Positions 47,780 to 61,100 of a stretch of 64,000 nucleotides of DNA are shown here, piece by piece (within the stretch, counting starts at the first letter, position 1; every line of letters starts with the position of its first letter). Source of the stretch: Tubulanus polymorphus. Its lineage: Eukaryota; Nemertea; Palaeonemertea; Tubulaniformes; Tubulanidae. A model generated the notes under the pieces. That model ran no database searches. It had not been told where the DNA came from and saw only the letters and a program-made list of their open reading frames with translations. The DNA lies in NCBI RefSeq assembly GCF_964204645.1, contig NC_134028.1:4996501-5060500 (forward strand). Reading direction: 5' to 3'. Both the position numbers and the translations under genes were made by a program.

Positions 47780-49914
47780 CACAAGTGAACGTGTCGAGGA
47801 GTCAGTCACTCTCGACATCGGATCTCGACCAAAAAATATTCTAGTCGCTGAATGGGAAAAATTCAAATGAACAAGTTCATCATCTGGTCACAGAATGATA
47901 TGAGTTATTTTACTCGACTCAGAATGAATTGTGTTAGCGCCACTGTCTAATGTGTAAATGCGATATTAAAAATCAAAAATTGCTATTAATCGATCAATCG
48001 TGGTATTTAGATAATGCTTGTGGCTGTGACTGTACTATAATCAGTCGCTGTTTGATCGTAGACTTTACTGGCTATTCAAATAACAACAAAAACTACTGTC
48101 GCTCGAAAAAATTAGGTTTACCTGTGAACTTTAACAATGAGTCAGTGACATCTACAGCATAGACTCAAAAGTGATTATTTGATTTTTGAGTACATATTTC
48201 AAGATATCATAATATTTTCAATCATACAAATTTGTTGAGTATCCTAGCTACAGAATTAATGCTTGAAATGAATTATCAGGGATCTGCTCATCACATTCAC
48301 CCAATCTATACCAGACTTTCCGATATCTGGGATTAGTCTTTACAGAAACCAAAGTCGGATTGACTTATAGTAGAGATGCCACGCAGGTTTATTATCTAAT
48401 TAAGTGATGAATTAAGTGATGAATTGTGTTTCTCGCAAAAAACTGAAGAGGTTTTTATGAAGATTATTTTTCCGAAAACATAGTATCGAATACTGTTAAT
48501 GAAAAGCTGTCGAGCTTCATGTTATAAATGTACATAATAAATTGATTGCTTCAAACTATCTTCTACTAAGTGAATGTAAACATGTGCATGTTTCGTACAT
48601 GTACATGTATGTATACATCGTATATATGTATATTGGTGTACACAAGTGAATGTTCGATGTACGTGTACATTTGTATTACCGTGCTGTGAGATTCGCGTTA
48701 TACTGCCAGTATGATAACTCGGCTCTCCAAAGATCTAACCTGTTTTACCTCAATATTAGCATTAGTGCCTAGGTGATCTATTTTTTTTTTAATTACAATT
48801 GCTTCACCTGAAAGATGATTCTCCAAACATCTGATTCGCAATATTAGTTAGCCACTTGCTCTATACTCGTTTTCAAAGACTGAACTTTTTTCTTTAGCCG
48901 TGGATGTGGTATCAACTCGACCATGTTCGTCTAGTCTAAAATCTCGCGAATCGAGGGAATTACATCGAAAAAATGTTACAGACATTTCCCACTGAATATA
49001 ATAATCGTCAAAAACAGAGGAAAATGTTTTCAGTTGAGTCAAGTCAAATATATCTCGCCAGACAGAAACATATGGCTTCATTTTGCACTTTATGAACCGA
49101 ATGGAAAAACTGAGTTTTTATTTTACATATTTCTACTCTTGTGTAAGAACTGATGTTTTTTTTTTTAATGCGCTGCTTTGATACGTACGTATATTCTACA
49201 TGTGTTGGTTATACATGAAGTGTGTGGTATGATAGAAATCAATATGCCATTTTCTCCACAATCTAAAGCTAAAAAAACCCTTAAATCAAAAATCGAATGT
49301 ACATACGAAATAGTAAAAGTAATTTCTGTGATGTCGTGTTAATCAAAAGTCGAGATGGAAAGTTTTCTTGTTTCACTTAATTTCATATTGAAATGTTGTT
49401 CATTAACTACTTCATAATTGGAATGCAGGGAATTGACTTTTTAAAGGCTGGCGTAGGTCGATGTGCAGCGCGATGCGATCAGTTTAAGAGTTGCATGGGG
49501 TTGTAGGACCCACCTACGCCTGGCTTAACAATAACTAGTTGCAGTAACAGTAACTAGGCATAAAATGAACAGAATTTTATGTATCTTTGAGATCATTCAG
49601 GGAAAATTCTTTCGAATAACTCTAAACCCAGGTGGTTGCTGATTTTCTTTTTTTTAAGCGAATAGTTTATTATAGTTTCTGATTTGGGTTTAGATTTAGT
49701 ATAAAGCATTTATAAGCTGATTGGCTTTTAATGAAAAAATTAGCCAACCTTGCCTGGGCAATTATTATAGAGATGTAGGTATATTTTGTCAAGATTGACA
49801 CCCAAACAACAAGCTCTACTGTAGTTCTAAGTCATTATCATTAAATATCATTCTAATAATTCTTACTGAGTTTGTATGTTCATAATGTTCAGTATCTCTG
49901 TTTAGGTAAGGATT

Positions 49915-49990
49915 TGAACTTGATCGAGTCGGGAAACTGCCACAGTAAGAAACCCTGGCGTACTAGGCCAGTTGTAGCGTCACCTCATGT
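49915..49990 (-). repeat. tRNA-like (SINE) fragment
   Basis: On the minus strand, ACTGGCCTAGTACG then AGTTCAAATCC look like A-box and B-box remnants. Confidence 0.3.
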
Positions 49991-50094
49991 GAACGCAATC
50001 AGGTTTCATTTCTCATTGAATATTTACTTTCTATGATTTACGAATGATGGTATCTTATTCCGAGGCATGAATGCCTTACCCCCAATCCAATATT

Positions 50095-50155
50095 TGGGTA
50101 GGGTTTCGCAGCATAGCAGTCTCTCATGATGCCATCAGGTTTGAATCCCTTCCGA
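50095..50155 (+). repeat. tRNA-like (SINE) fragment, related to 61365
   Basis: Shares ATGCCATCAGGTTTGAATCC with the minus strand of 61365-61440; the end of that phrase is B-box-like. Confidence 0.4.
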
Positions 50156-51156
50156 GTGAGATCAGTAACGTCGACTTCATGATTACATAATATAGTACGA
50201 CGCATGTGCAATTTCTTAATATATATTTTTGCAATATGTAAGATAGAATCACACTTGAAAAAACTATATGAATAATAATATGATAAATATGTATGTGTTA
50301 TGATATATTAGTTCATTGTAATATTGATTATAGTTTAAACAAATACATAGCATAATAATACTTGTAACTGATATCCTGTGCACGCAGGAAACGGTCGGCA
50401 TTGTTAGAACATACGGAAATGCTTAGATCCGTTGATGTATCATTTGAGAATCAAGTTCAACCATAGAGAATATAAGAAATGTTCTTATTTGAGACTACTT
50501 GGATGAAGTTTCTCGAGCATCCATCATCAAGTGAAATATTGCATTCAGAATGTTGTAATCTCTAATTTTGTGATTGCTTCTACAAATTTTTGCCACAATT
50601 TCATCTCGAGGTTAAATTTTCTTTTCGTCTAAGTATGAAGACAATAGACGAACATATACTTTTGCTTTTGTCAAGGTTTGATCAAATATTATAGGCGCTT
50701 CGGTGATGGTTAAAATTGATTATGCCTATCGTTGAGTCTATACAATCAAGGAAGCCAGTTTTTACCTATATAATAAACAGTACCCTAGTATTTGTCAGAA
50801 ATAACTGAACCCTAAAAACCTAATCAACTAACCCTTACTTCTGGAGTCAATGACCTCCATACCGGTTCCACATTATGTGGAATTGGTGCGGATGTTAGTT
50901 CCGAGTTTATAAACATGTGCTATGGATAATGTGATCTTAGAATGATACATTTTAACAATCAAATCAAGAACGAAACTAGTCCCAATAACGCTATCAAATA
51001 GAATATCCCTCAGTGACCATAAATAAAATCATCGATATTTAAATAGTAGCATGTTTTATTGTATTATATATTATTATGATTATATGCAGGTTGTAAATAT
51101 AATTGTGATTTTATTCTTGTCCTATCATTTGTATTCGATATATTAACGTTTTGTGT

Positions 51157-51166
51157 AATAAATAAA
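51157..51166 (+). terminator. Distal poly(A) signal, tetraspanin
   Basis: Two overlapping AATAAA. It lies about 265 bp from the opposing caspase signal, fitting a convergent pair. Confidence 0.45.
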
Positions 51167-51426
51167 ATATGGAACTTTGTTACATCAAGTATCTGTTCTT
51201 CCTTTTGGATGTCTTAACGTATGGCGTGGCTATTTCCACCTCCTAAGACCATTTACTGGTATATTCAATGAATCCGTTGCATTCCTAATCCTTACATTGC
51301 ACGAATCTTCAGGAAAAGTTGGGAGAGCCACAGAACTTAAAACCTTTGATGATAATAAGTCAACAGTAGAACTGCATCCAGATACTTACAGAAGACTTCA
51401 AAAATTTGCCTTTTTATAAAATTCAT

Positions 51427-51432
51427 TTTATT
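51427..51432 (-). terminator. Poly(A) signal, caspase
   Basis: Minus-strand AATAAA about 770 bp after the caspase stop; the stretch 51433-52201 would be its 3' UTR, with no other gene seen. Confidence 0.5.
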
Positions 51433-52201
51433 AGCAGAGCGATATATATAAACCAGTATATAACATGTTACTTTGAACGGCCAAAAATGTTTCCATATAA
51501 AATTTTCCTGATCTTTGTTTCTTGGACCCATGATTACGTTAATTCTATTCCGAACTAAGAAGGAATGTTCATTGCATAAAATAAACCCGATTCTAAAACA
51601 AAACAACTATGATTTCTTCTCTAACCAGACATAATTTAAATCAGAATAACAACCAAAAATAAAAAGAGCATTTCAAGACTTAAAGAGTTTTAAAAATAAA
51701 CATGTTTTAAACAATATTAATAATCAATGATAAAATAAAGATATTGCAGGCATTATAGAAAGGAAATGCTTAGACATCTGATATAATGCAAAGAGCAGTC
51801 AGTTGTAAATAAATTGAGCATCAATTTCCAGTGAAAGATCGCAGTATATTAGTGTATTCGTACAAAATTATGTCCTAAACTCTGCCTTAATAGATAATAC
51901 GGTGTCACACCATGATGCCATTAAACAAGTTCATAATTTTGAAAGTCGTTAAAAAAGCTTGAGTTTTTTTCTGTGTTAACTGTAGTGTGCTAAGGAGGAG
52001 TTTACCGTAATACTTTTAATAGTTATATCCATATTTTCAAAGCTGTGTACAATGGTACTAAATAACATGTCCTGAAGTTTCAAAAGTTTACAATAAATTG
52101 TATCATCTTGAGCTAAGTTTACCTTGAATAACTAAACGTTTGTATTAAAGCTTTCAGGCAACGAGAGCACACAATACATGGCAGTTTGAATTGGAGACAG
52201 A

Positions 52202-54026
52202 TTACTTGTATTCGTGATCACCTAATTGTGATTGTGATTTGTAAAGAGTGATGCCCGCTTTAGGACAGTCTTTCACGTTGAAGTAGACGAGTTTGGTCAG
52301 CATGGAAGTGATGGCTGGAATCTGTTTCATGCCGTCTGTCCACTTACGATCGGTGCACGACTTGAATTCGTAAGCGACAATGCGGTTTACGTAGATCATC
52401 ATGTGCATCAGCTCCATAGTAGTTCCGACCTCTTTCAACACGCGACAGATTGCTTGAATGAACCACGATCCGTCTACGTTGTTTCTCCATGAGAAATGAC
52501 CTACACAGAAGAAAGTACACTCTCTCATAGAACTCATACGCTTACAGTACAAACATAATGTATTAAGCATCAACTGTGACTTAAGAATCGAGCAAGCAGC
52601 CTGCTCTTGACAGCTAATATGAAATCATGTGAATAAAATTAGATAAAATGCCACCCAAATAAGAATATGAGGTGAAATATGCACATTGTTTGGACTCGAT
52701 ACGATGTACAGTTCAGCAAAGGTTTTATCCATTCTAAACTTACCAGGAACAACGGAGTAAGCCATGAGAAAGTCGGCTTCTGTTGGAATAGTTTGAATTT
52801 TGACGTCAGGAGCCGCATCGGTTTGATCGACTTCAACGGAATGCATGAATTTAGTCCCTCGACAAGCCTACAGGAAACAACGCAGAATATTTTAACTGAA
52901 AATGACACATCTTGGGCCAAACGTCAGTGAGGCCAAATTTTAAATAGGACTATAGGCCTATGCATAAGCACAGGATTGCATTCACAAATTGAGTTGAAAA
53001 AAAACTTACAGAGGCAATTTTCAGAATTTAAGCGAGGGGATTGGGGGGAAGGGTATTTATGGGCCTGTAGGAACCCTGTTTACATAGTATATTTACCTGA
53101 ATGAAAAAAAGTTTAGGTTTGCCGACTAGGGAAGCGCATCTATCACCTTTAAATGGAGCGACTAGTGTTTCGATTGAAAGTGATCCATCGACTCCATAAA
53201 CCCGGCCTTCGATTCCGTGACTGAGAATCACGCAAACGAAGCAATCAGAATCAGTGTGGTCATCGGCACCAACTGAAAATGTTTACAGTCATTGAGAATA
53301 AAATGAGAAAGTTTCTCCCAAATACCGCTCAGTATTCCTGAAGACGACTGATCAAATGAACTATTAGCCAAGGAAATATTTCTGACTTTATTTTTCATTA
53401 TAAGTGTTATAACTAGATTCTCCCATTGTTAAATCAGGGGCTATCAGGGCTTGAAGGTACAACTCCAAAAGGACGACTGCACTTAAGGGAGGGGATTTTT
53501 TTACACTATGATACATTTATCTATCTATTTATTGTAGTGACACTATGTACCACTATGCAAAAGGAATAACATATTATTTGGGCGAACCCCCTAAAACCCT
53601 CACTCTAACTTACATTTTCTCATTAGTTTATGCATCTCGGCCATCAACAGATCGTCGTATCTGTGAACTTCGAAGCCGAGATCGACGAGTGTATTAGCGA
53701 TATTAACAGCATCGATATCCGTTCCGTCGCGCGTGAGCTGTTTCGTACTTTCGTAGAAATATTTCTGATTGATAACTACGGCTACCCCTCGATTCTTCTC
53801 GTTGAAATTATAACATAACGTCGCCGCTGCCTGCTGGTCTGAAAAATGTCAATAATAGCAATGAAAAAGCCTTACTTACAGAATTTCGTCAATGCAAAAT
53901 AATTATCAATATTAGGGCCCTAAACGATTGATCAATGACAAACTTATCAGGACTACCAGCAACTATCCAATACAGAAACAGAAATAAATCGAAATTTGAA
54001 TTTAATTTGGTAAAATTACCTGTCAT
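52202..54026 (-). CDS. Executioner-type caspase (caspase-3/7-like)
   Basis: Cysteine protease cleaving after Asp in apoptosis. Exons on the minus strand: 54026-54020 (only 7 coding bases), 53838-53614, 53272-53097, 52867-52744, 52500-52202; 276 residues, close to human caspase-3 (277). Seen: RDGTDIDA and [11 protein letters not shown] in the large subunit, catalytic His96 in SHG, catalytic Cys138 in QACRG, then an Asp-containing linker ([11 protein letters not shown]) for maturation, [11 protein letters not shown] and the substrate-pocket [13 protein letters not shown] in the small subunit. The prodomain is almost absent, so there is no CARD or DED, as in effector caspases. The tiny first exon is inferred from ATG ACAG/GTAATT; an additional upstream exon cannot be excluded. 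Confidence 0.92.
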
Positions 54027-55137
54027 GTTTACGTTTTTCGTTTTGTTTTAATGACAACAATCTGTCTTTTTGAGAATCCTCCTAGGGTTTTGTGTAGTAG
54101 TATATTTAAGGTGAAGCTGACTTCGGCCCCAACTGTGCTGGACCCAGTGAGCAGTGAACTGTGCGTAGTGATAGTGGTTTTACTTTTCGACTATTTACTG
54201 CAGTTGTTTTCTGGATGATGTCATTTAACCCGTACACCAGCGCAATTCCAGGTGGCGCTACAAGCGACAAATTCAATTCAGACTGTCTTTATTGCTCATT
54301 TTTAAAATACAACAATTCGGATAAGACAAAAATTGCAATAAAGATCACACTAAATGTAAAGAGAGACAAAAAATATTTACAATATCTACAGTATGATTCA
54401 AGCACTTGTTGTTCGACCATCAATCAATCAATCATTCAACCAATCAATCAATAATAACTTCATTAATCTTTGACTTGTAGTGTTACGCAAACTCATATAC
54501 ACAACAAAAAAGTCGACAAATGTTTTACAAAATGACAAAGCACGATACTAAGCTTAGACTGAGTAAATAAATCTATATTGTATTGTTTTGGATGTTGACC
54601 TACATAACGAACCCGGAAGTGACTCGGTAGTTGGGGTAAGCCGTCGTCGCCGCCATATTCATAGTGATTGCGTGAATTTGACAGTCAGTGGCTACAGTAC
54701 TGGTTTTCCCTCTACGAGCGCCGATAAATTGCTAATCTCTTGGGACTTTGAAGTGAGTTTTTGTAGTATGAAAAATTTATTTCAATGATTGGGTGATTGA
54801 ATAAGCACTTTTACTCAATTCAAAAAAGTAACTTGCACAAATTTTTACACAGTTTTTACAGCAGACTGACTGACAGTCGAGTCACCGTTGACCCACCTAA
54901 TTCAGATGATGATTCAGTCTTTATTCCAACTAAACGGAATATGAAAATTATAGTAGGCGTTTTGTCATTAAAAGCTAGCAACAATGATATTGTTATTGAG
55001 TCAGTATTTTATCTCGGTTTATTGTTTTTTCTACTTTCAGCGCGGCGTTCAAATGGATTGTTAAATTCGGTTATATACGCCTAGTTGACTCGGTTTCTTG
55101 GTGTTAGTTCGTTTGAATAGAGAATAAACCATCGATC
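54027..55137. promoter_or_regulatory. Divergent spacer caspase / epsin with epsin 5' UTR
   Basis: A donor-like GTGAGT at 54753 and an acceptor TTTCAG ending at 55040 suggest an epsin 5' UTR exon ending at 54752 and a second one leading to the ATG. GTCGCCGCCATATTC near 54645 resembles a YY1-type promoter motif. No coding exon is supported. Confidence 0.4.
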
Positions 55138-58100
55138 ATGGCGATGCCAATAAGACGCACGATAAAAAACGTCGTGAAAAACTACACGGACGCGCAGGTT
55201 AAAGTTCGCGAGGCGACGTCGAACGACCCGTGGGGGCCGTCGAGTACGCTGATGTCCGATATCGGCGACATGACGTACAACGTGATGGCGTTCACCGAAA
55301 TCATGCAGATGATTTGGAAGCGTTTGAACGATCACGGCAAAAACTGGCGGCACGTTTACAAGTCGCTCGTGCTGCTCGAGTACATCCTGAAAACGGGCAG
55401 CGAGAAAGTGGCGCAGCAGTGCAAGGAGAACATATTCGCGATACAGACGTTGAAAGATTTTCAATACGTCGAGGATAACAAGGATCAGGGCGTGAACGTG
55501 CGCGAAAAAGCTAAACAATTAGTCGGATTATTGAAAGACGAAGAGCGGCTGAAAAACGAACGCGCGAAAGCGATGAAGGCGAAAGAGAGATTCGCGCAGA
55601 GTTCAACGGGTATAAGCAGTACGGGGCAATCGGTACGTATCTACTAACTGTCAATGTTTGGAGCTTGAATAGGCTTTCAATTTTTCGGTGCTTGTCCTTG
55701 TTTTAGTGTCCTATCTCGCGACCAATTTTTTCTCTAATATGATGACCAACAGAATTCTGCTTAAGTCGGCCAGCTATTAATTGCAATTGTCCTATCAGAA
55801 AATCTTTTTCAGTTTAAGCAAATTGGTTGAGTCCAATGCCCTGCTGTACAAAATAGCCTAGAGCCGCCGACTGTTCCTGATTTTCAGTATTTTGTCTCTA
55901 GAAATATTGTGATGTGTACTGAAATATGAAAGATGTTACTGAGCGCGTTGCTTTCATATTTCAGCGAAACAGCACAGAACAGAGTCATTTAGTCATTAGT
56001 TCTAATTTTTGCCTAGGGCGAATTTATAGCAGCTCAAACAGATTGATATCAATTGACTGTTTGCTTAATGATTAGGCTCGATTTCATCTTGAAAATGAAA
56101 TAACAACTTAACTTTTCATCGCAATATCTCATACGTAGTTTGAACGGATTTTTTGCAGAAGCTAAAATTTGCGAAAAAAATAAAAGTGCCCGGAGTGAGT
56201 TTTCATCGCAAAAATTGAAACGTCGAAATATAACATTTTTGTTCATTGTTTTAATTAGTTAATTGTTCATTGTGCTGTGCGTTGAAAACCATTACTTATA
56301 ATTAACCTAATTAACGACTATGTACTAATTGGTTCTTCGTCACCTCATTTGCTGTTAGTTATGATTGAAGAGGTGATGATTTAAACTGCTGGACCAGAAA
56401 TAAATATCCTGATATTATTTGTCATTTTGTTGTTGCCCTTGTTCATATCGACTTAATAGGCCTATCGAAAATATTGATTGATATAATATCAAACATTATT
56501 ACTGCTTTGAAACGGGCCTAAAAATTGTCCATTTCACCTCAGATTCTCAAATTCATTTAGAGAGCTCAAATTTATTTGAGATCTATTCAATTCTGATAAT
56601 AAATATGAAGTGTAATATAATGGATTTGTAGGAAGAGGGTGATGGTGGTGCCTGGGTGAGTTATAGTTTTATAACTACGAAATTACTCTCGGTCATAGTT
56701 TTGCATTAGGTAGCAACGTTCATTTGTTCCGATGGAAAAATGTTATGTTTCAATTATAGAGGTTATGCAATGTTATTTCGTTTGGATCAAAGATCGAGAA
56801 CAGTAAGAATTTACCTATTGAATAAAAGTACCGGTGGTACGTAATTTCACTAATCCAATCGAAGGGATTTATTTAACGTTGCTTTCTAAGACTGTAGAGG
56901 GCTTGGTTTACACTAAAGATTACGAATTAGCGAAGCATCCCTCTTGCAGGATTTTTAGCCCATAAGTTTGGCTTCAGTAAAAAACCCTGCCCTAAGATAT
57001 AGGCCTAGCACCATTAGAAAAATATGTGCGTATGCTTTCGAATTCATTCCGATGAGATGGGATTTCTGGCATTGTAGTTGTCTGGCTCAAATCCTTGCAA
57101 GAAAGGTGCTTACATCGTTTAACCGAGTTCAGGTGGTTTAAACTATGGCCGAGTGTAAAATGTATATATTAATGAATCAAGTGTTTCTACTATCATCGAT
57201 ATTGTGATTATTTTATAGCCTATATGATAGATATGTGAATATTTCTATATATGGAGTTGTGGTTTGTAGACATGGATTTTTACTTAATCTATGTTTCGAA
57301 GTAGAAAGCCTAGATTACGAAAGACTAGGCGCAATACTTTCAGTTTTCTTAGAAAATTTGTGTAAGAAATTTCCTAGATCAAAGAAGTTAAAGATTTTCA
57401 CGATATTTGGCAGTCATAAATGGAACCTGTTTTCAAGGCCTAGGCCTAGATATATTTGTAACTGAAGGAAACTTTTGTGCGTACAGAAACATTCATTGCG
57501 ATCTTCTAAACACAATGAATGATAAAAATATATTCTTAATTGAAAAGCTAGCCAAAAGGACAAAATGTATTTGTTAGTCGTCATTATTTACAGTAAGATA
57601 TAGAATCATATTTTTGTTACAATGTATATATCGTAGTTAATAGAAGTGTTAGCTTCAGGTAAAATTTGAATCTTAGGAGCGTGCGATGATGGCCAGACAG
57701 ATTGCGCCGCTTGAACTAAAGAATGTTCTTGCAGCGTATAAATTACCGGATTTTTTATCTGATTGTTGAAATAGCATGCGTCGTAATCATTTATTATTAT
57801 TTAGTTATATATCGTATGATATTACATATCTGTATGAAACAGTTACATATACATCCTTTGGGCATATCTATAAGTAAATTATTGCATACGGAAAAAGAAG
57901 AAAAATTGTCTGGTCATTTTTGTTAAACGAATTTGTTTGTATTTTCAGTTTGGTCGTGGTTCTGGCACGTCTGCGCCTACACTCAGCTCTGGCGCTGGAG
58001 GTTACTCAGATCCGTACGGTGGCGCCACCGGAGATTTATCAGGTGATGATAGGCCTAATGATCTCTCACGAATGGCTTATGTTTAAGATGATTGGTATCT

Positions 58101-61100
58101 CCTACAAACCCTCCACACCTGCCAGGAACGAAGTCAGGTTTTAAAAGTACAGAATTGGAAATTTTGAGTTCGTGTTAACAATCTTCCATCCGGCCTGAAC
58201 CAGCAAGCGACTAATTGGGGTTAATTTTTTTGGCTGTCTGATTTTATACATCAAGACCCAGTTCTGCTGCAGTTGTTAGATTCAACTCTACTTCCAAAAT
58301 TGATTTTGTCTCTAAACTATGGCATTGACTGCTGAAGCTGTAGATAATAAATGAATGATTAATTTTTGTATGTAGGTCGTCGTACGTCTGTTGAGTTGGA
58401 ACAAGCGCGGCCGTCGACGGTCGGAGAAGAGGAGCTACAGTTACAGCTGGCTTTAGCGATCAGTAAAGAAGAAGCTGATCAGGATCAAAAGAAGAAGCGT
58501 AACGATGACGTTCGATTTCAGATGGCTGTGGAAGAGAGTAAGAAAATGACTCCCGGTAATACGCCCAGCGGCAATGACGATGGGGTAAGGATTTGTTCAT
58601 ATCCTGCACAGTCGGGCTGTAGCTATGTCCGTGTACATGCACTATGAACTGAAAGTGATCAGTTTTACAGCTGTATTCCTCAGATCATCACCAGTCGGTA
58701 AATAACCCAGCAAGTATTACAAAGACACCTTCGTACTGCAATGTGGTTCAGGACTATTTGCTGAGTTATCGATATTAACAAGAACTGATTGTTTGAATGG
58801 AATCTTATCAATACTCTTATTTATTTCGGATCATTCAATGTTCGCAATTTCTATGAATGAAATTTACTCTGATATCAAATTTACTTAAAAACTAAATTCC
58901 TGAAATGTTTTTTTTGTTGAGTTTTTTCCCGAATTGATAAGAGCATATCAATCGAATGTTAAACGGCAATATTCAAATAATTTTTGACCGCATAATGTGT
59001 AAATACACTTGTACTGATAAACACTTTTTCAAAGCTGTTAATGCACTTAGTGGTCTTATGGTTAAAACATTGAACTGTCATCCGGGTTTTGATCGGACCT
59101 TTTGTGTGCGCTTTTCATCGATGTTAGAGTAGTTGTAAGAGGTTTTTGTAAAGGTTGTTTGAGGCTGAATGAGTTAGGAACAAAACACAAATCTACATTA
59201 GGAAATATCTACTTCAAATGAAACTTCACGGATACTGAAACCAGGAAAACACTTGTATTCATTCATCCACTTAAATTTGCATGTTCTGGTTCGGTCTCAT
59301 TTGGGCACGTTAATCCACATCTACAAAAATATTCCGTTCAATAATCGACACTCCGTCTCATAACAGAATTCAAGGAAAAAAACAAAGAAAAAAGTAAGAA
59401 TTGAAATTTTTGCTTGTTGATGCATTTAGTTCCTTTAATTTACTTTTTGTTTAATTTTCATTCTACTATTTATTTAGGTCGATTCACTAAAAAGTGATAT
59501 TATTTTGTTTATTAGTCTTTTCGTTATCGGCGCCTGGCGGATTGCTAGATTTTAATATTCTATTTTAGTTGGATTAATAGGTCCTTTTAGAGCCTCTTAT
59601 GAATTTCTTTGGAGTTTTCTTCTTTTTTTTATTTCAAGTTCATTCAAATTATTTGGGTTAATAGCTTTTTCGAGTAACCTAAATTCTCTTCTGTGAAATT
59701 TTTTTGTCCTCGAACAAAAATTTCTCGGAAATTTATTGTTAATTTCCCGTCTAAATGTTTCACATTTGAAATTACAATCATCCACAAATATACACGGCGA
59801 TACTGTAATACTTGCTTTAATCTGTCTCTGCATACATCTTTCATTATATCAGAAGACAACATCCATTTTACAAAGCACCCATCAAATACATGGGTCTTAA
59901 AGCTCTCTTAGAGTTTCTGGGTTATGCATGGTAGGAATATGTAGATACTTAGCTACTTTTTTTCAAGCTGATTATGTATTGTTTTCAGGTACGACCACCG
60001 CCCAGTCATAAAGTAAGCCGCGAAGTTATCTTGTTTATTGTTTATAATAACATTTACTTAAAACGCTTTCGAAAATTAACAGCGCATGCGTGCCTGAACT
60101 AATTGTTCCCCGTTGAAAAGGATATCTATGACTATTTTAACAAACCCACCCCGCTGTTGCTTATACTTGGTAAATCAAGATCTGAAGTTGAAGAAAGATT
60201 TTATCAATTAAATGAACTAATCATCGCCCGGTATTGCTGTTAAACCTTGCTCGATCCTGTTACTCTCTGTTTCCGTTCTCATCTGCTCTTAAAGATTTTC
60301 AATCAGAATTATTCTCCTCGTTGAATACTGTGTGTTTGATCTGAATGTGAATCATTAATCATTGTCCTAGTCTCATTCAACGCTACTCAGTCATTATCCC
60401 ATTAAAATTTACCTGTCACGCTAATTTCATCTTAACTATTAGAAAATTTGCTTCGATGCTACGTCTTACTCTTGTCTTCTCATTTTAGCCTACATTAGTA
60501 GACATACTTGACGCGTCGGCTAAGACCGCCGCTGAGCCCGTGCAAAACGATCCATGGGCCGCCCCGACTAGTAAACCACAGAGTGATCCGTGGGCGCCGG
60601 TACCAGCCGCAGCGAATGACCCGTGGGGTCCACCGCCTAGTATTCCTCCCAGACCGGCTGACCCGTGGGCTCCGTCTAACGACATAATGTTTAACAACTC
60701 ATTACCGGGTAAATATAAGCCGAATGTTTACGTTTATTCGGCGGAACGATTTTTGTTACTGTTTATATTTTCAAATTTCAGTGCAGAACGATGTGTGGAG
60801 CATTCCTGCGACTCAAACTCAGACTTCTAGATCTGCCCAATCGTCACCGTGGGAACCGCTTCAGCAGCAGACGGCGACGTCGAATTCGGCGTCAGCATCG
60901 CTGGATGCGTTCGGAGATCTAGCAGCGCCGTCTCAGTCGCAAGATGAGTTCGCTGTCCTGAGTTCACGGACCGCGCCTTTAACGACGGGACCGTCTAAAA
61001 GTAACAGTTTCGACGTTCTAAACATAATAAACGGTTTGTGTTTTTTCGACCGAAATTATTCGAACTCAATCGAGATAAAACAATTTTAACTCACAATAGA

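Larger units (their letters stand above)
47780..51180 (+). other. Tetraspanin 3' UTR and flank
   Basis: AATAAA occurs at 48536-48541 and as an overlapping pair at 51157-51166, so the 3' UTR could be short or about 3.4 kb. Between are a stretch rich in ACATGTACATG-type dyads (48585-48680), a small inverted repeat (GGCGTAGGT near 49448, ACCTACGCC near 49512), and tRNA-like repeats. No further gene is recognised. Confidence 0.4.

Noticed and set aside
55081-55518. 145-codon open frame on the minus strand
   Set aside because: It is antisense to the GC-rich first epsin exon, whose ENTH domain is unmistakable; the open frame is a codon-bias shadow.
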